Assembly (NCBI GenBank): GCA_900543025.1
Contig: UQPP01000024.1
Span: 1-35,581, forward strand
DNA: 35,581 bases
Direction of reading: 5' to 3'
Source of the DNA: an uncultured Collinsella sp.
GTDB lineage: Bacteria; Actinomycetota; Coriobacteriia; Coriobacteriales; Coriobacteriaceae
Part shown: positions 1 to 8,516 of the stretch, one piece after another
How positions within the stretch are numbered: position 1 is the first letter of the stretch
Layout: each line of letters begins with the position of its first letter
Position numbers and translations under genes: made by a program
Notes under the pieces: model-generated
The model's input: only the letters and a program-made list of their open reading frames with translations
The model's database searches: none
What the model was told of the DNA's origin: nothing

Positions 1-88
1 CGAGCGGGGGCTCCTATCTTTTTAGTGCCCTCGGATTGGGTCATAGTGTCTGTCGGTGCCAAAACATCGGCGTTGCTGTGGCTGTCGG

Positions 89-127
89 AAATGATCCGTT
101 GGGGACGGAGGAAAACGGATCATTTTT
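89..127 (+). terminator. Intrinsic terminator of an upstream gene
   Basis: An inverted repeat pairs AAATGATCCGTT (89-100) with AACGGATCATTT (114-125), with a 13-nt loop, and the right arm runs into a T-rich tail. This is a rho-independent terminator shape reading on the plus strand. It would end transcription of a gene left of the window and insulate tgt. Confidence 0.7.
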
Positions 128-132
128 ATCCT

Positions 133-186
133 GGTGCATTGGTGCATTGGTGCATTGGTGCATTGGTGCATTGGTGCATTGGTGCA
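133..186. repeat. Octamer tandem repeat (GGTGCATT x 6.75)
   Basis: Six perfect copies of GGTGCATT plus six bases of a seventh occupy 54 bp. The array ends about 103 bp before the tgt start codon and about 37 bp before the presumed -35 region. CTGGTGCA at 131-138 is the exact reverse complement of TGCACCAG at 203-210, so the array sits inside a larger dyad. Perfect unit identity suggests recent expansion and possible length variation by slippage. Confidence 0.95.
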
Positions 187-222
187 GGGGGCAGGTTTCC
201 TTTGCACCAGTTTCTGTCGAGT

Positions 223-251
223 CGGTGCTTCTTGCGGGTTGCCCGTATAAT
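223..251 (+). promoter_or_regulatory. Putative tgt promoter (-10 TATAAT)
   Basis: A consensus TATAAT lies at 246-251, 38 bp before the tgt ATG. No good -35 hexamer is visible 16-18 bp upstream; the stretch at 222-228 is GC-rich. The call therefore rests mainly on the -10 box. Confidence 0.5.
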
Positions 252-288
252 GGTTTGCGTATGAACCGCAACCAAGGAGTTCCAGTTT

Positions 289-1428
<1,140 letters not shown>

Positions 1429-1577
1429 GAGCGGCGCGGGCGCTTGCGGAGCGTGGGCAACGGCAAGGGGCGAGCGCTGGCCGGTCATCACGTTTGCTAA
1501 CACCGTCTGCGCGACCGCTGACCGATGCCTTGCAAGTGCTTGATGCATCGTGGGTACCATACCGAATAGTTGATGTT

Positions 1578-1624
1578 CGGGCGGGTGTTTGGCGCATGGC
1601 GTCGACCCCGCCCGTTTTCTTTTT
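1578..1624 (+). terminator. Terminator hairpin between tgt and the LOG gene
   Basis: CGGGCGGG (1578-1585) pairs with CCCGCCCG (1607-1614), followed by a T-rich run (1615-1624). It is about 150 bp downstream of tgt and ends only a few bases before the ribosome binding site of the next gene. It is either the tgt terminator or an attenuator in the leader of the LOG gene. The 1429-1577 stretch upstream shows no other recognisable feature. Confidence 0.7.
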
Positions 1625-1640
1625 CTCGATAGGAGTACCC

Positions 1641-2399
1641 ATGATTAAGAACGAGAATGTTGAGGGCGAGCCTGCCTACGACGAGACGTACCGCCGCGGT
1701 CCCGTGGTCATGCGCGGCCCCATGATTCCTAAAGACAACACCTATGCCAACCTGCTGGCGCCCGAGGAGTCGACCGACTGGCTGCATGCTGATCCGTGGC
1801 GTGTGCTGCGCATTCAGGCAGAGTTTGTCGATGGCTTTGGCGCGCTTGCCGAGCTTGGCCCTGCGGTGACCATCTTCGGCAGCGCCCGCACGCCCAAGAC
1901 CGATCCGCTCTACAAGGCGGCGCGCACGGTCGGTCGCAAAATCGCCCAGCGCGGCGTGGCGGTTATCACCGGTGGCGGCCCTGGCATCATGGAGGCGGCC
2001 AACAGGGGAGCGGCGAGCGTCAACGGCAAGTCAGTTGGTTTGGGCATTGAGCTGCCGCACGAGCAGGGGCTCAACAAATATGTGAACCTCGGTATGGACT
2101 TCCGTTACTTCTTTGTGCGCAAGACCATGTTCGTCAAATACAGCTCGGGTGCCATCGTGTTTCCCGGTGGTTTTGGCACGCTCGACGAGATGTTCGAGGT
2201 GCTCACGCTGGTGCAGACGCACAAGGTTAAGCGCATGCCGCTTGTGCTGGTGGGCACCGAGTACTGGCAGGGCCTATTCGACTGGCTTAACGGTCCGGTG
2301 ATGGACACCGGTATGATCAGCCCGCTCGATCCGGAGCTCGTACACATCACCGACGACCTCAACGAAGCCGTCGACATTGCCCTGAGCGGGTTGATGTAG
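1641..2399 (+). CDS. LOG-family (TIGR00730) nucleotide phosphoribohydrolase-like protein
   Basis: A Rossmann-fold protein of the lysine-decarboxylase-like/LOG family. Characterised members cleave nucleoside monophosphates to base and ribose 5-phosphate (cytokinin-activating LOG, PpnN). At 252 aa it shows FGSAR at 79-83, GGGPGIMEAANRGA near 111-124 and the hallmark PGGFGTLDE at 175-183, whose Gly-rich loop and Glu form the active site. The N-terminal 40 residues are charged and not part of the core fold. The reading frame is open far upstream into tgt, but the ATG at 1641 is preceded by AGGAG at normal spacing and follows a terminator hairpin, so I place the start there. The actual bacterial substrate cannot be read from sequence. 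Confidence 0.9.
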   Translation: MIKNENVEGEPAYDETYRRGPVVMRGPMIPKDNTYANLLAPEESTDWLHADPWRVLRIQAEFVDGFGALAELGPAVTIFGSARTPKTDPLYKAARTVGRKIAQRGVAVITGGGPGIMEAANRGAASVNGKSVGLGIELPHEQGLNKYVNLGMDFRYFFVRKTMFVKYSSGAIVFPGGFGTLDEMFEVLTLVQTHKVKRMPLVLVGTEYWQGLFDWLNGPVMDTGMISPLDPELVHITDDLNEAVDIALSGLM

Positions 2400-2431
2400 G
2401 GCAATCGTGCCCCACCGCGATATGAATATGT

Positions 2432-2449
2432 ATAGCAATCTGATGCTAT
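2432..2449. promoter_or_regulatory. Putative autoregulatory operator of the toxin-antitoxin pair
   Basis: A perfect 6-bp inverted repeat, ATAGCA-6-TGCTAT, lies about 65 bp upstream of the antitoxin start in a short AT-rich stretch. TTGCCA (2461-2466) and TATACT (2478-2483) also occur there but are only 11 bp apart, so the promoter cannot be assigned. DinJ/RelB antitoxins normally bind palindromes here, which is why I call it an operator. Confidence 0.4.
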
Positions 2450-2514
2450 CTAACGTCAGTTTGCCATTTATATTGGGTATACTGATGCAAAAGACGAGGG
2501 CGAGGAGGTCGCGT

Positions 2515-2814
2515 ATGTCTACTGCAACGGTTAAGCCTACGACGGTTCGCATCGAAGAGGGGCTCAAGGAGCAGGCGACTGAGTTCTTGGATTCGGTCGG
2601 CCTCAGCCTCAATTCCTATCTCAATCTTGCCGTTCGGCAGCTTGTAAATCAGCGAAAGATTCCTTTTGAGATTGTAGGAAGGGCGGAAGTGCCCAACGAG
2701 GCGACGAGGCGTGCCATGGTAATCGCCGAGGCTCATGAGTTGGGGATTTTGCCGGACGATAGCCCGTCATTCAACAACGCCGATGAGCTTATGTCATTCC
2801 TCGATGAGGGCTAA
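2515..2814 (+). CDS. RelB/DinJ-type antitoxin
   Basis: A 99-aa antitoxin expected to neutralise the downstream ribonuclease and repress its own promoter. The N-terminal half has the ribbon-helix-helix pattern of RelB/DinJ (TTVRIEE, then LNSYLNLAVRQLVNQRKIPFEI near residues 27-48). The acidic C-terminal tail (ELMSFLDEG) is the likely toxin-binding part. An ATG at 2407 is in frame, but AGGAGG at 2502-2507 precedes the ATG at 2515 at good spacing and the family fold begins there. The stop is 3 bp before the toxin ATG, so the pair is translationally coupled. Confidence 0.9.
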   Translation: MSTATVKPTTVRIEEGLKEQATEFLDSVGLSLNSYLNLAVRQLVNQRKIPFEIVGRAEVPNEATRRAMVIAEAHELGILPDDSPSFNNADELMSFLDEG

Positions 2815-2817
2815 GCG

Positions 2818-3126
2818 ATGTTTGAGATTAAGGTCGAGGCTCAGTTTAAGGCCGACTACAAGCGAACGATGCAGAGTCATCCGCAGCTAAAAACCGAGTT
2901 TAAGGCGGCAGTTGCCGAGCTTGCGGCACATGGTTCGCTTCCGGCGGAGTACGGTGCCCACGAGCTCTCCAACCCGGGCGGCAACTACAACGGGCACATC
3001 GACTTCCATCTATCCGGCGGCCTGATCGACGTGGTCGTTCTCTACCTGCCGCATAAAACTAATCCGGTGATTCGACTGGTCAGAATGGGTTCGCATCAAG
3101 AACTGTTCCAGGGCCCACTGAGCTAG
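2818..3126 (+). CDS. YafQ/RelE-family mRNA interferase toxin
   Basis: A 102-aa toxin of the RelE/ParE superfamily. YafQ-like members cleave mRNA on the ribosome. It matches the family in length and in the C-terminal motif RMGSHQELF, whose His93 and Phe97 correspond to the catalytic His and nearby Phe of E. coli YafQ. His48, His60 and His64 lie near other YafQ catalytic positions. The segment that reads PDW in E. coli YafQ (Asp67, Trp68) is GGL here, so the active site is either a divergent subtype or weakened. It starts 3 bp after the antitoxin stop and ends just before a palindromic repeat. Confidence 0.87.
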   Translation: MFEIKVEAQFKADYKRTMQSHPQLKTEFKAAVAELAAHGSLPAEYGAHELSNPGGNYNGHIDFHLSGGLIDVVVLYLPHKTNPVIRLVRMGSHQELFQGPLS

Positions 3127-3140
3127 CCACTCGCTTTTAA

Positions 3141-3206
3141 CTTGCGGTGGAATAGGGATTGATTGGCGGCTGATACGCCAAAAAACAGTCCCTATTCCAC
3201 CGCAAG
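3141..3206 (+). repeat. Structured palindromic repeat, copy 1
   Basis: Perfect 18-bp arms at 3141-3158 and 3189-3206 share the core TTGCGGTGGAATAG with copies 2 and 3. An inner hairpin, TTGGCG (3163-3168) with CGCCAA (3176-3181), is followed by a conserved AAACAG before the right arm. It lies between two convergent genes. On the minus strand the right arm encodes the last residues (LAVE) and the stop codon of the primase-helicase. There is no clean T-tract on either side. Confidence 0.9.
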
Positions 3207-6176
3207 TGGTGGGGATGTCCTGCCTGTTGACGTGGCATCTGGCTTTCCCTTGTGGTTGATTTCGTCTAAGAGCTCCGCTGCGATCTCGCTGTTTTTGAAC
3301 CTGATGCTGCAGTCTTCTTTCTTGGGGAAAGCTAGTAGCGGGATCGTTCCGTACCAGATTGTTTCTTCGTCAATTATCGCTGCACACAAACGTCCTTCTG
3401 CTCTAATGGCATGCTCGACGTTCATTTCTGCCAAAGTCTCGCTTGCATCTTCGCGCGGAGTCGAGGCAATGAAAAACTCAAGAGCAATCCCTCGGGCGGT
3501 GGCACCTTTGATTGCATCGCCGAGCTTTGCGAGGCAGGCGGCGGATGCGTAGGGCGCGGCAATGAAGATGCTCTTGGCGGCGCCAACGATGTCTTCAACC
3601 AGAGTCTCTACGGCATTGGCCGGTTCTATGAGAATGTTTTGATCGGACTGCTCGCTGCCACCGGTCACGTAGACTTCGTACCCGAGCTTGGCGTAGGTCT
3701 TGAGTCTCTTCTGGTACATGCGGGCGAGCATGGGTATAGATAAATCAACGTAGTCGAATATCTCAACCCGTCGCTTGCCCTCGTGGCTTCTATGGAGCCT
3801 GCCCGCCTGCTGCGTGATGCTGCCGTCCCACGATATTGGCGTGGCAATGAGTAGAGTGTCAAGGTAGGACAGATCGAAGCCCTCGCCCAAAAGGCTTTCG
3901 GTGGCGACGATGATTCGATGTTCATGCTCGAAGCGGGGAAGACTGCTCAGTATCGTTTTTCTTTCTTTGGCGTCGATTTCCCCGGTCAGGAGAACGGGTT
4001 CGTGTCCTTGGTTTTTGAGCATCCCGAACAGCTCCTCGGCATGCTTTTTCCTTTTAGTCAGCACGAGCGGATGCCGGCCGTTTGACGCAGCTTCAATAGC
4101 GTCGTTGACAATCAATTCGTTTCTAGCTGCATGCGTGCACAGCAGGTCGAGAATCTGATTGAAGTTTGCACCTGGCTCGTAGGCGGGTAGTCGAATTCCA
4201 GTAAAACGAGGCCGTACGATGCGCTGGATGCCCTGCTGAATCGCTTGCGCTTTTGGATCGATAACATAACGGAGCGGGCCGCAGAGCATGGAGAGCGCCC
4301 GCGTAAGGCCGTCGGATCGTTCGGGCGTCGCAGAAAGGCCGTATACGTATTTGGCCGGGGCGGACTTGAGAATAAGCTCGAGCTGTGGTGCGGCGGCATG
4401 GTGGCATTCGTCGCAGATAATGAGGCCGTAATTACGAACAAGGCCCTTAACTATCGGCTCTCCAGTTTGGCGGTCTTTGCCAGATAACGACTGGAACGAA
4501 GCGATGTCGACGAGGCCGCTTACGGCCATTTTGCCTCCTCCTATTTGTCCGATGACCGGAGGCTGCCTTTTGCTGATTCGTCCTTTTGGGGTTCGGACGG
4601 GCTCCCTGTTGTCCGTAATGTCGATAAATCGCTCGAGCTGGGATTTCCATTGGGTTATGAGTGCGGTTTTGGGAACGATGACGAGCGTTGGAAGACCAAT
4701 GGATGCAATAAGATAAGCTCCGATGACTGTTTTACCGAAGCCTGTCGGCGCGGACATGATTCCGTCTTCGTATATGAGCATCTGATCAGCGGCGATTTGC
4801 TGCTCAGGGCGAAGGACTCCTTTAAATGCCATAACAATCGGATTACCCGATTTGCGCTCGTCTGAATAGTGGGCGGTAACGCCGGTCTCTTGAACTAGCT
4901 GCTCAAGTTGAGTTTTGCAGCCCCGGGGAATTGCAACATGACCATCTCTCAGTTCGCTAAGGTCTATGAGTCGCGGTTTGCCGAATACTGATTGATGCAT
5001 GAACTGCGCGCGATAGAATGCCGGATTGGCAAATGTCGCAAGTCCGCGGATTTCCATTTGAGCTGCTGGACTCAGAGACTTCTCGGGGATGTACAGCATA
5101 TCGGCTTGAATAACGGGCAGCGATGAGGGAAAGTCCCGCGATGTGAGTGGTAGTCGCTTTCGTGGTCTTTGGGCATACCGTTTGCCCTTGTTTGCCACCG
5201 TAGTTGTTGCTGGTCCGTGCGGGTTGTTTCCAGGGGCCTCAATCAGATCTTGCACCGTCGAGCGCGGAATCAGCTGGACTTGTGATAGATAGAGCCATTG
5301 GTCGGGAAAGGGCTTGAATTGTTCGTCTACAAATACACTGTTTCCTTCACGTTGCGCCTTGCCTTGAAAGGGGAGTGCGATGAGGTTTCCGAAGCCTCCA
5401 TCGGGAATAGTGGCCTGAGCGGGTAGCATTCGATCAAAGGCCTCGAACGTGATTGTCTTATTATGCGCCGCAGCTTCGGTTATGAGGCAACTTCCAAACT
5501 CTCGGGCAGCCTTTGCGCTGATTGGCTCGAGGAAGAAAAACCAGATGTGGGCGCCGTTGCCGGACCTTGAGCGCTCAACAGCGGCGTTAATGCCCCGTCG
5601 TATTGCAACAAGCCGTACGGCATTTGTTGCCTCTTTCCAGTCCGCTTTGTCAAAATCGATGACGAGAACTTTCGTGTTGCAGTTCCTATCGAAAACATAT
5701 TGCCCGAGGACATCGCGGAACCGGTCATCGTTGCCTTTAAAGTGAGCAATGATTGCGGCATCGCTTAATTCCGGGAAGACGCGATTGCTGCATTCTACGC
5801 ATTTAACTCTTTGATGGGCTGCTTTGGGGCAAATTCCTGGCTCCCACTCATTAGCACAAGCAGGCGTATAGCCAATGCCCCCGTCCTTTCTGCGATATCC
5901 ATGAGCGTAAACATCTTTGCGCCCGGTAAAGAGACTGCGAAAGAGCTCGAGTTTATCGCGTGCTGGGCTCGCGCTGGTGACGATGCCCTCGATTTGCGCT
6001 CGTTCATCGAACAAAGCGCCAGCTTCTTCCCACTCTTCTAGCGTTGCGTAGCGTACGTCTGAACCGTTGTTGCAAATGACGATTTGTCGGTGTTGGTCCG
6101 ATATATGTGTGATCGTCTGATCGTATTTAAATTGTGCGGTCCCAAAGAGGGCGTATTGATGCATGGCGTTGCCCAT
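3192..6176 (-). CDS. AEP-type primase / SF2 helicase / PLD-like fusion protein (TOTE-type conflict protein)
   Basis: A 994-aa multidomain protein. The N-terminal region (about 70-300) matches the archaeo-eukaryotic primase domain named for TOTE conflict systems: ELFRSLFTGR near 77-86, a Cys cluster (C107, C116, C126, C129), the metal motif DFD at 174-176, ERSRSGNGAH with His210, and GGFGNLIALP at 260-269. An SF2 helicase follows: Walker A APTGFGKT (K482), DECH at 589-592, SAT at 615-617 and QQAGRLHR at 789-796. The C-terminus (about 845-975) resembles a phospholipase-D-like domain ending WYGTIPLL, but the HxK of the HKD motif is replaced by R929-x-C931. AAGGA lies 10 bp before the chosen ATG. 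By eye it is more AT-rich than its neighbours, suggesting transfer. Proposed role, by family analogy only: anti-phage or nucleic-acid conflict. No partner nuclease or methylase is adjacent. Confidence 0.88.
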   Translation of the reverse strand: MGNAMHQYALFGTAQFKYDQTITHISDQHRQIVICNNGSDVRYATLEEWEEAGALFDERAQIEGIVTSASPARDKLELFRSLFTGRKDVYAHGYRRKDGGIGYTPACANEWEPGICPKAAHQRVKCVECSNRVFPELSDAAIIAHFKGNDDRFRDVLGQYVFDRNCNTKVLVIDFDKADWKEATNAVRLVAIRRGINAAVERSRSGNGAHIWFFFLEPISAKAAREFGSCLITEAAAHNKTITFEAFDRMLPAQATIPDGGFGNLIALPFQGKAQREGNSVFVDEQFKPFPDQWLYLSQVQLIPRSTVQDLIEAPGNNPHGPATTTVANKGKRYAQRPRKRLPLTSRDFPSSLPVIQADMLYIPEKSLSPAAQMEIRGLATFANPAFYRAQFMHQSVFGKPRLIDLSELRDGHVAIPRGCKTQLEQLVQETGVTAHYSDERKSGNPIVMAFKGVLRPEQQIAADQMLIYEDGIMSAPTGFGKTVIGAYLIASIGLPTLVIVPKTALITQWKSQLERFIDITDNREPVRTPKGRISKRQPPVIGQIGGGKMAVSGLVDIASFQSLSGKDRQTGEPIVKGLVRNYGLIICDECHHAAAPQLELILKSAPAKYVYGLSATPERSDGLTRALSMLCGPLRYVIDPKAQAIQQGIQRIVRPRFTGIRLPAYEPGANFNQILDLLCTHAARNELIVNDAIEAASNGRHPLVLTKRKKHAEELFGMLKNQGHEPVLLTGEIDAKERKTILSSLPRFEHEHRIIVATESLLGEGFDLSYLDTLLIATPISWDGSITQQAGRLHRSHEGKRRVEIFDYVDLSIPMLARMYQKRLKTYAKLGYEVYVTGGSEQSDQNILIEPANAVETLVEDIVGAAKSIFIAAPYASAACLAKLGDAIKGATARGIALEFFIASTPREDASETLAEMNVEHAIRAEGRLCAAIIDEETIWYGTIPLLAFPKKEDCSIRFKNSEIAAELLDEINHKGKPDATSTGRTSPPLAVE

Positions 6177-6384
6177 TTGAATGCCGTCCTTGTATTGGAG
6201 TTGTTGAGACGAGGGTACGGCATTACGGCTTTTTGGGATATGTAATTTCGATTCAAGTTTGCTAATGGCAAGGGATTATTCTGCGAGCGGCTTTCGGTCG
6301 ATGCCAAGGTGCGCGACGGTCCTTGATAATCAGGGTTTGCGGTCATATGGGTAGCCGGAGGCGTAAAGAGCGGACCTCATTCAG

Positions 6385-6614
6385 ACCCGGTGGGCAAAAA
6401 ATGGAAAATATGAGTACTGTTGCTCAGTTAGTCTCATATCATTTGAGAAGTATCTAAGACCAATTGACTGAGTTTTAGTATATTCACCCCCCTAAACACG
6501 ACGATTCGGGGCTTTATGGAGCTTGAAATCGGTGGAAGCGGGCAATTTCAGCGAAATTTTGCTGTTACTAAATTTATGACAGTACTCATATTTGCCATTT
6601 TTTGCCCACCGGGT
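6385..6614. repeat. Inverted-repeat element A (36-bp arms)
   Basis: The 36-bp arms 6385-6420 and 6579-6614 are inverted copies with a single mismatch. They enclose 158 bp of AT-rich DNA without a credible gene. Each arm contains GCAAAAAATGG followed by a TATGAGTACTGT segment. The element lies in the 606-bp gap (6177-6782) between the primase-helicase start and degV; apart from this element and repeat copy 2 I see nothing else in that gap. It is too small for a transposase, so a non-autonomous (MITE-like) element or a structured RNA are both possible. Confidence 0.85.
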
Positions 6615-6702
6615 ACCGCTAGGGGCTAGTCGAAGCTCCCCCAAACAGCTGGGAATGCGCCGATCGTCAGCATATCTTGTATATGGATGGCTCAGCAAAA
6701 GA

Positions 6703-6769
6703 AGTTGCGGTGGAATAGGGATTGATTTGCGGTTGATAAGCCAAAAACAGTCCCTATTTCACCGCAACT
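6703..6769. repeat. Structured palindromic repeat, copy 2 (probable degV terminator)
   Basis: Arms 6704-6721 and 6751-6768 pair over 18 bp, with one G opposite T, and share the core of copy 1, the interior TTGAT and the AAACAG before the right arm. Read on the minus strand the stem is followed by a T-rich run (the complement of 6694-6703), 14 bp beyond the stop codon of degV. It can therefore act as that gene's intrinsic terminator. Confidence 0.87.
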
Positions 6770-6782
6770 GATGTGGACGTCC

Positions 6783-7643
6783 CTAGCGAGTTGGCTGGTA
6801 GCGGGGGCAGTAGCTGATGGCGATGGCGTCGACGCCTACGTGGGTTGCGATGGTGCAGCCGATGGGGCCGGTGCCGGCGTCTACGTAGTCCTGGCCTGCG
6901 AGCGCTTGGTTGACGAGCTCCTGCTCCTCAGCGGCACCGGTTGTGAGCACGCGTACGCTTGAACCCGGGTGTTCTGCCAAAAATGCGAGGCAATCGGCCA
7001 TGGTGTTGGCGACGATGCGCTTGGCGCCGCGGCCCTTCTTGATGGCCTTGATCTCGCCCGATTTCCACTCCGGCGAAACGGCCAGGCGAATGTTGAGCAT
7101 CTGCGTCAGCTGGCCAGCGAGCTTGGGCGCGCGGCCGTTCTTAACGAGGTTTTCGAGCGTGCGGGGAATCAGCAGCAGGTGGGTGTCGGACAGCGTCGCG
7201 CGGATCTGCGTCTCGGTCTCGTCCAGGCTGCGGCCGTCCTCGCGCATGGCGAGCGCGTACTCCACCAGCAGGCCCTCGGCGCCCGAGCCGGTGCGCGAAT
7301 CGATGCAGCGCACGTCGAGCTCGTGGGTATCGGCTGTCAGGCTGGCGTTGGCATAGCAGGCGGACCACTCGCTGCACAGCGAGATAAAGATGGCGCTGTC
7401 GTGGCCGTCAGCGAGCACGCGATCAAAGAGCGCCTTGAACTCACCGGCGCTCGGCTGCGAGGTGTGCGGTAGCTGCTCGGAGCCTGCCATGCGGGCGACG
7501 TACTCCTCGGCGGTGATCTGCACCTGGTCGAGCAGGTCCTCGCCTTCGATAATCACATGCAGTGGAATCACGTAAATGCCGAGCTCTTGGGCGCGGGCGG
7601 GGGAGATGTCCGACGTGGAGTCGGTTATGATGGCAAAAGACAT
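6783..7643 (-). CDS. DegV-family fatty-acid-binding protein
   Basis: DegV/FakB-like proteins bind a fatty acid for phosphorylation by the FakA kinase. At 286 aa it has normal family length. The N-terminus ITDSTSD (6-12), the HTSQPS segment at 60-65 (ligand-carboxylate contacts) and CIDSRTGSGAEG in the middle are typical. The frame extends 24 codons upstream, but AAAGGTG sits at correct spacing before the ATG at 7643 and the DegV fold begins there. No fakA is adjacent, as is common for scattered fakB paralogues. It is divergent from the HAD gene on the plus strand. Confidence 0.92.
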   Translation of the reverse strand: MSFAIITDSTSDISPARAQELGIYVIPLHVIIEGEDLLDQVQITAEEYVARMAGSEQLPHTSQPSAGEFKALFDRVLADGHDSAIFISLCSEWSACYANASLTADTHELDVRCIDSRTGSGAEGLLVEYALAMREDGRSLDETETQIRATLSDTHLLLIPRTLENLVKNGRAPKLAGQLTQMLNIRLAVSPEWKSGEIKAIKKGRGAKRIVANTMADCLAFLAEHPGSSVRVLTTGAAEEQELVNQALAGQDYVDAGTGPIGCTIATHVGVDAIAISYCPRYQPTR

Positions 7644-7729
7644 AATTGCACCTTTCGTTGGGGCGTTTGCGCGCCGCCTTCTGAGAGCAAAGTGCGACAA
7701 GTATAGTAGAGTCATTCCACATTGCTAGG

Positions 7730-7751
7730 TTCAATTGTTGAATAGTCAACA
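7730..7751. promoter_or_regulatory. Overlapping dyads in the divergent degV/HAD promoter region
   Basis: Two overlapping perfect inverted repeats occur in a locally AT-rich stretch: TTCAA-3-TTGAA (7730-7742) and TGTTGA-4-TCAACA (7736-7751). They lie between two divergent genes, about 50 bp before the HAD start. The position fits a regulator site, but no regulator can be named. Confidence 0.35.
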
Positions 7752-7799
7752 GTTTGAAGTGTCGGTGTGGAAATCATCAACTGGGGAAGAGGGATGCCG

Positions 7800-8462
7800 A
7801 TGGAGGCACTGGAGATATGCAAGCGGCCGGTCGTGCTGTTTGATTTCGATGGCACGGTGGCCGATACAGGCCGGGCGGTGATGACCTCGACGCGCAAGAC
7901 GCTTGCTGCGCGCGGGTTTTCGGAAGCGCAGATGGGTGACCTGCGCCGTATGATCGGGCCTCCCCTGTGGAAGAGCTTCCACGACTTTTATGGCTTCTCG
8001 CGCGAGGAATCGCTTGTGGTGGCCGACGAGTACCGTGCCTTTTTCGATGAGCTGGGGCCGGATGAGTACCCCGTGTTCGATGGAATCTCCGAGCTGCTCG
8101 ACAGCCTTGCCGCGCAGGGGCATCGCATGGCGGTCGCGACGTCTCGCATGGAGGCGAAGTGCATCGATATGGTGCATGAGCTGGGGCTTTGCCAGTTTGA
8201 GGCCGTGGTTGGCATGAATCCGCCGCAGGGGCGCGAGACCAAGGCGGATTCGGTCCGCGATGCGCTGGCGGCCCTGGGCGCGACGGCCGACGGTGCCGTG
8301 ATGATCGGCGATCGCTTCAACGATGTGGAGGGCGCGCACGCGATGGGCGTGCCGTGTATCGGCATCTATTCGGGCGCGGCGGCACCGGGGGAGCACGAGG
8401 CCGCGGGCGCCGATGCGGTGGTGCACTCGGTGGCCGAGCTTGCTAAACTTTTCGCTATATAA
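7800..8462 (+). CDS. HAD-family phosphatase (phosphoglycolate phosphatase-like)
   Basis: A cytoplasmic haloacid-dehalogenase-fold hydrolase of about 220 aa. Motif I is FDFDGTVAD, with the nucleophile and acid Asp at 15 and 17. Motif II is the Ser/Thr in MAVATS. A Lys in ETKAD serves as motif III, and MIGDRFNDVEGA is motif IV. The helical cap between motifs I and II indicates subclass I, as in Gph/PpaX-type enzymes; the substrate is not determinable. I chose the ATG at 7800 because AGAGGG ends 6 bp upstream. ATG 7794 and GTG 7767 are in-frame alternatives. The dipeptidase follows 54 bp later on the same strand. Confidence 0.88.
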   Translation: MEALEICKRPVVLFDFDGTVADTGRAVMTSTRKTLAARGFSEAQMGDLRRMIGPPLWKSFHDFYGFSREESLVVADEYRAFFDELGPDEYPVFDGISELLDSLAAQGHRMAVATSRMEAKCIDMVHELGLCQFEAVVGMNPPQGRETKADSVRDALAALGATADGAVMIGDRFNDVEGAHAMGVPCIGIYSGAAAPGEHEAAGADAVVHSVAELAKLFAI

Positions 8463-8516
8463 GTATGTGATGTGAGAGGCGGGCGCGCTCGCCGCTCATT
8501 GGTAAGGAGGTCCTCC

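Noticed and set aside
133..186. CRISPR-like array at the left end
   Set aside because: The repeat unit is 8 bp without spacers, so it is a simple tandem repeat, not a CRISPR.
41..271. Short frames encoding QCTNAPMH-type peptide repeats across the octamer array
   Set aside because: The octamer repeat is open in several frames on both strands. No ribosome binding site or conserved flanking protein supports translation.
2461..2483. TTGCCA and TATACT as the toxin-antitoxin promoter
   Set aside because: The hexamers are only 11 bp apart, too close for a standard sigma-70 promoter.
6492..6698. 68-codon minus-strand frame between the primase-helicase and degV
   Set aside because: It lies across the arm of inverted-repeat element A, has no ribosome binding site and encodes no recognisable sequence.
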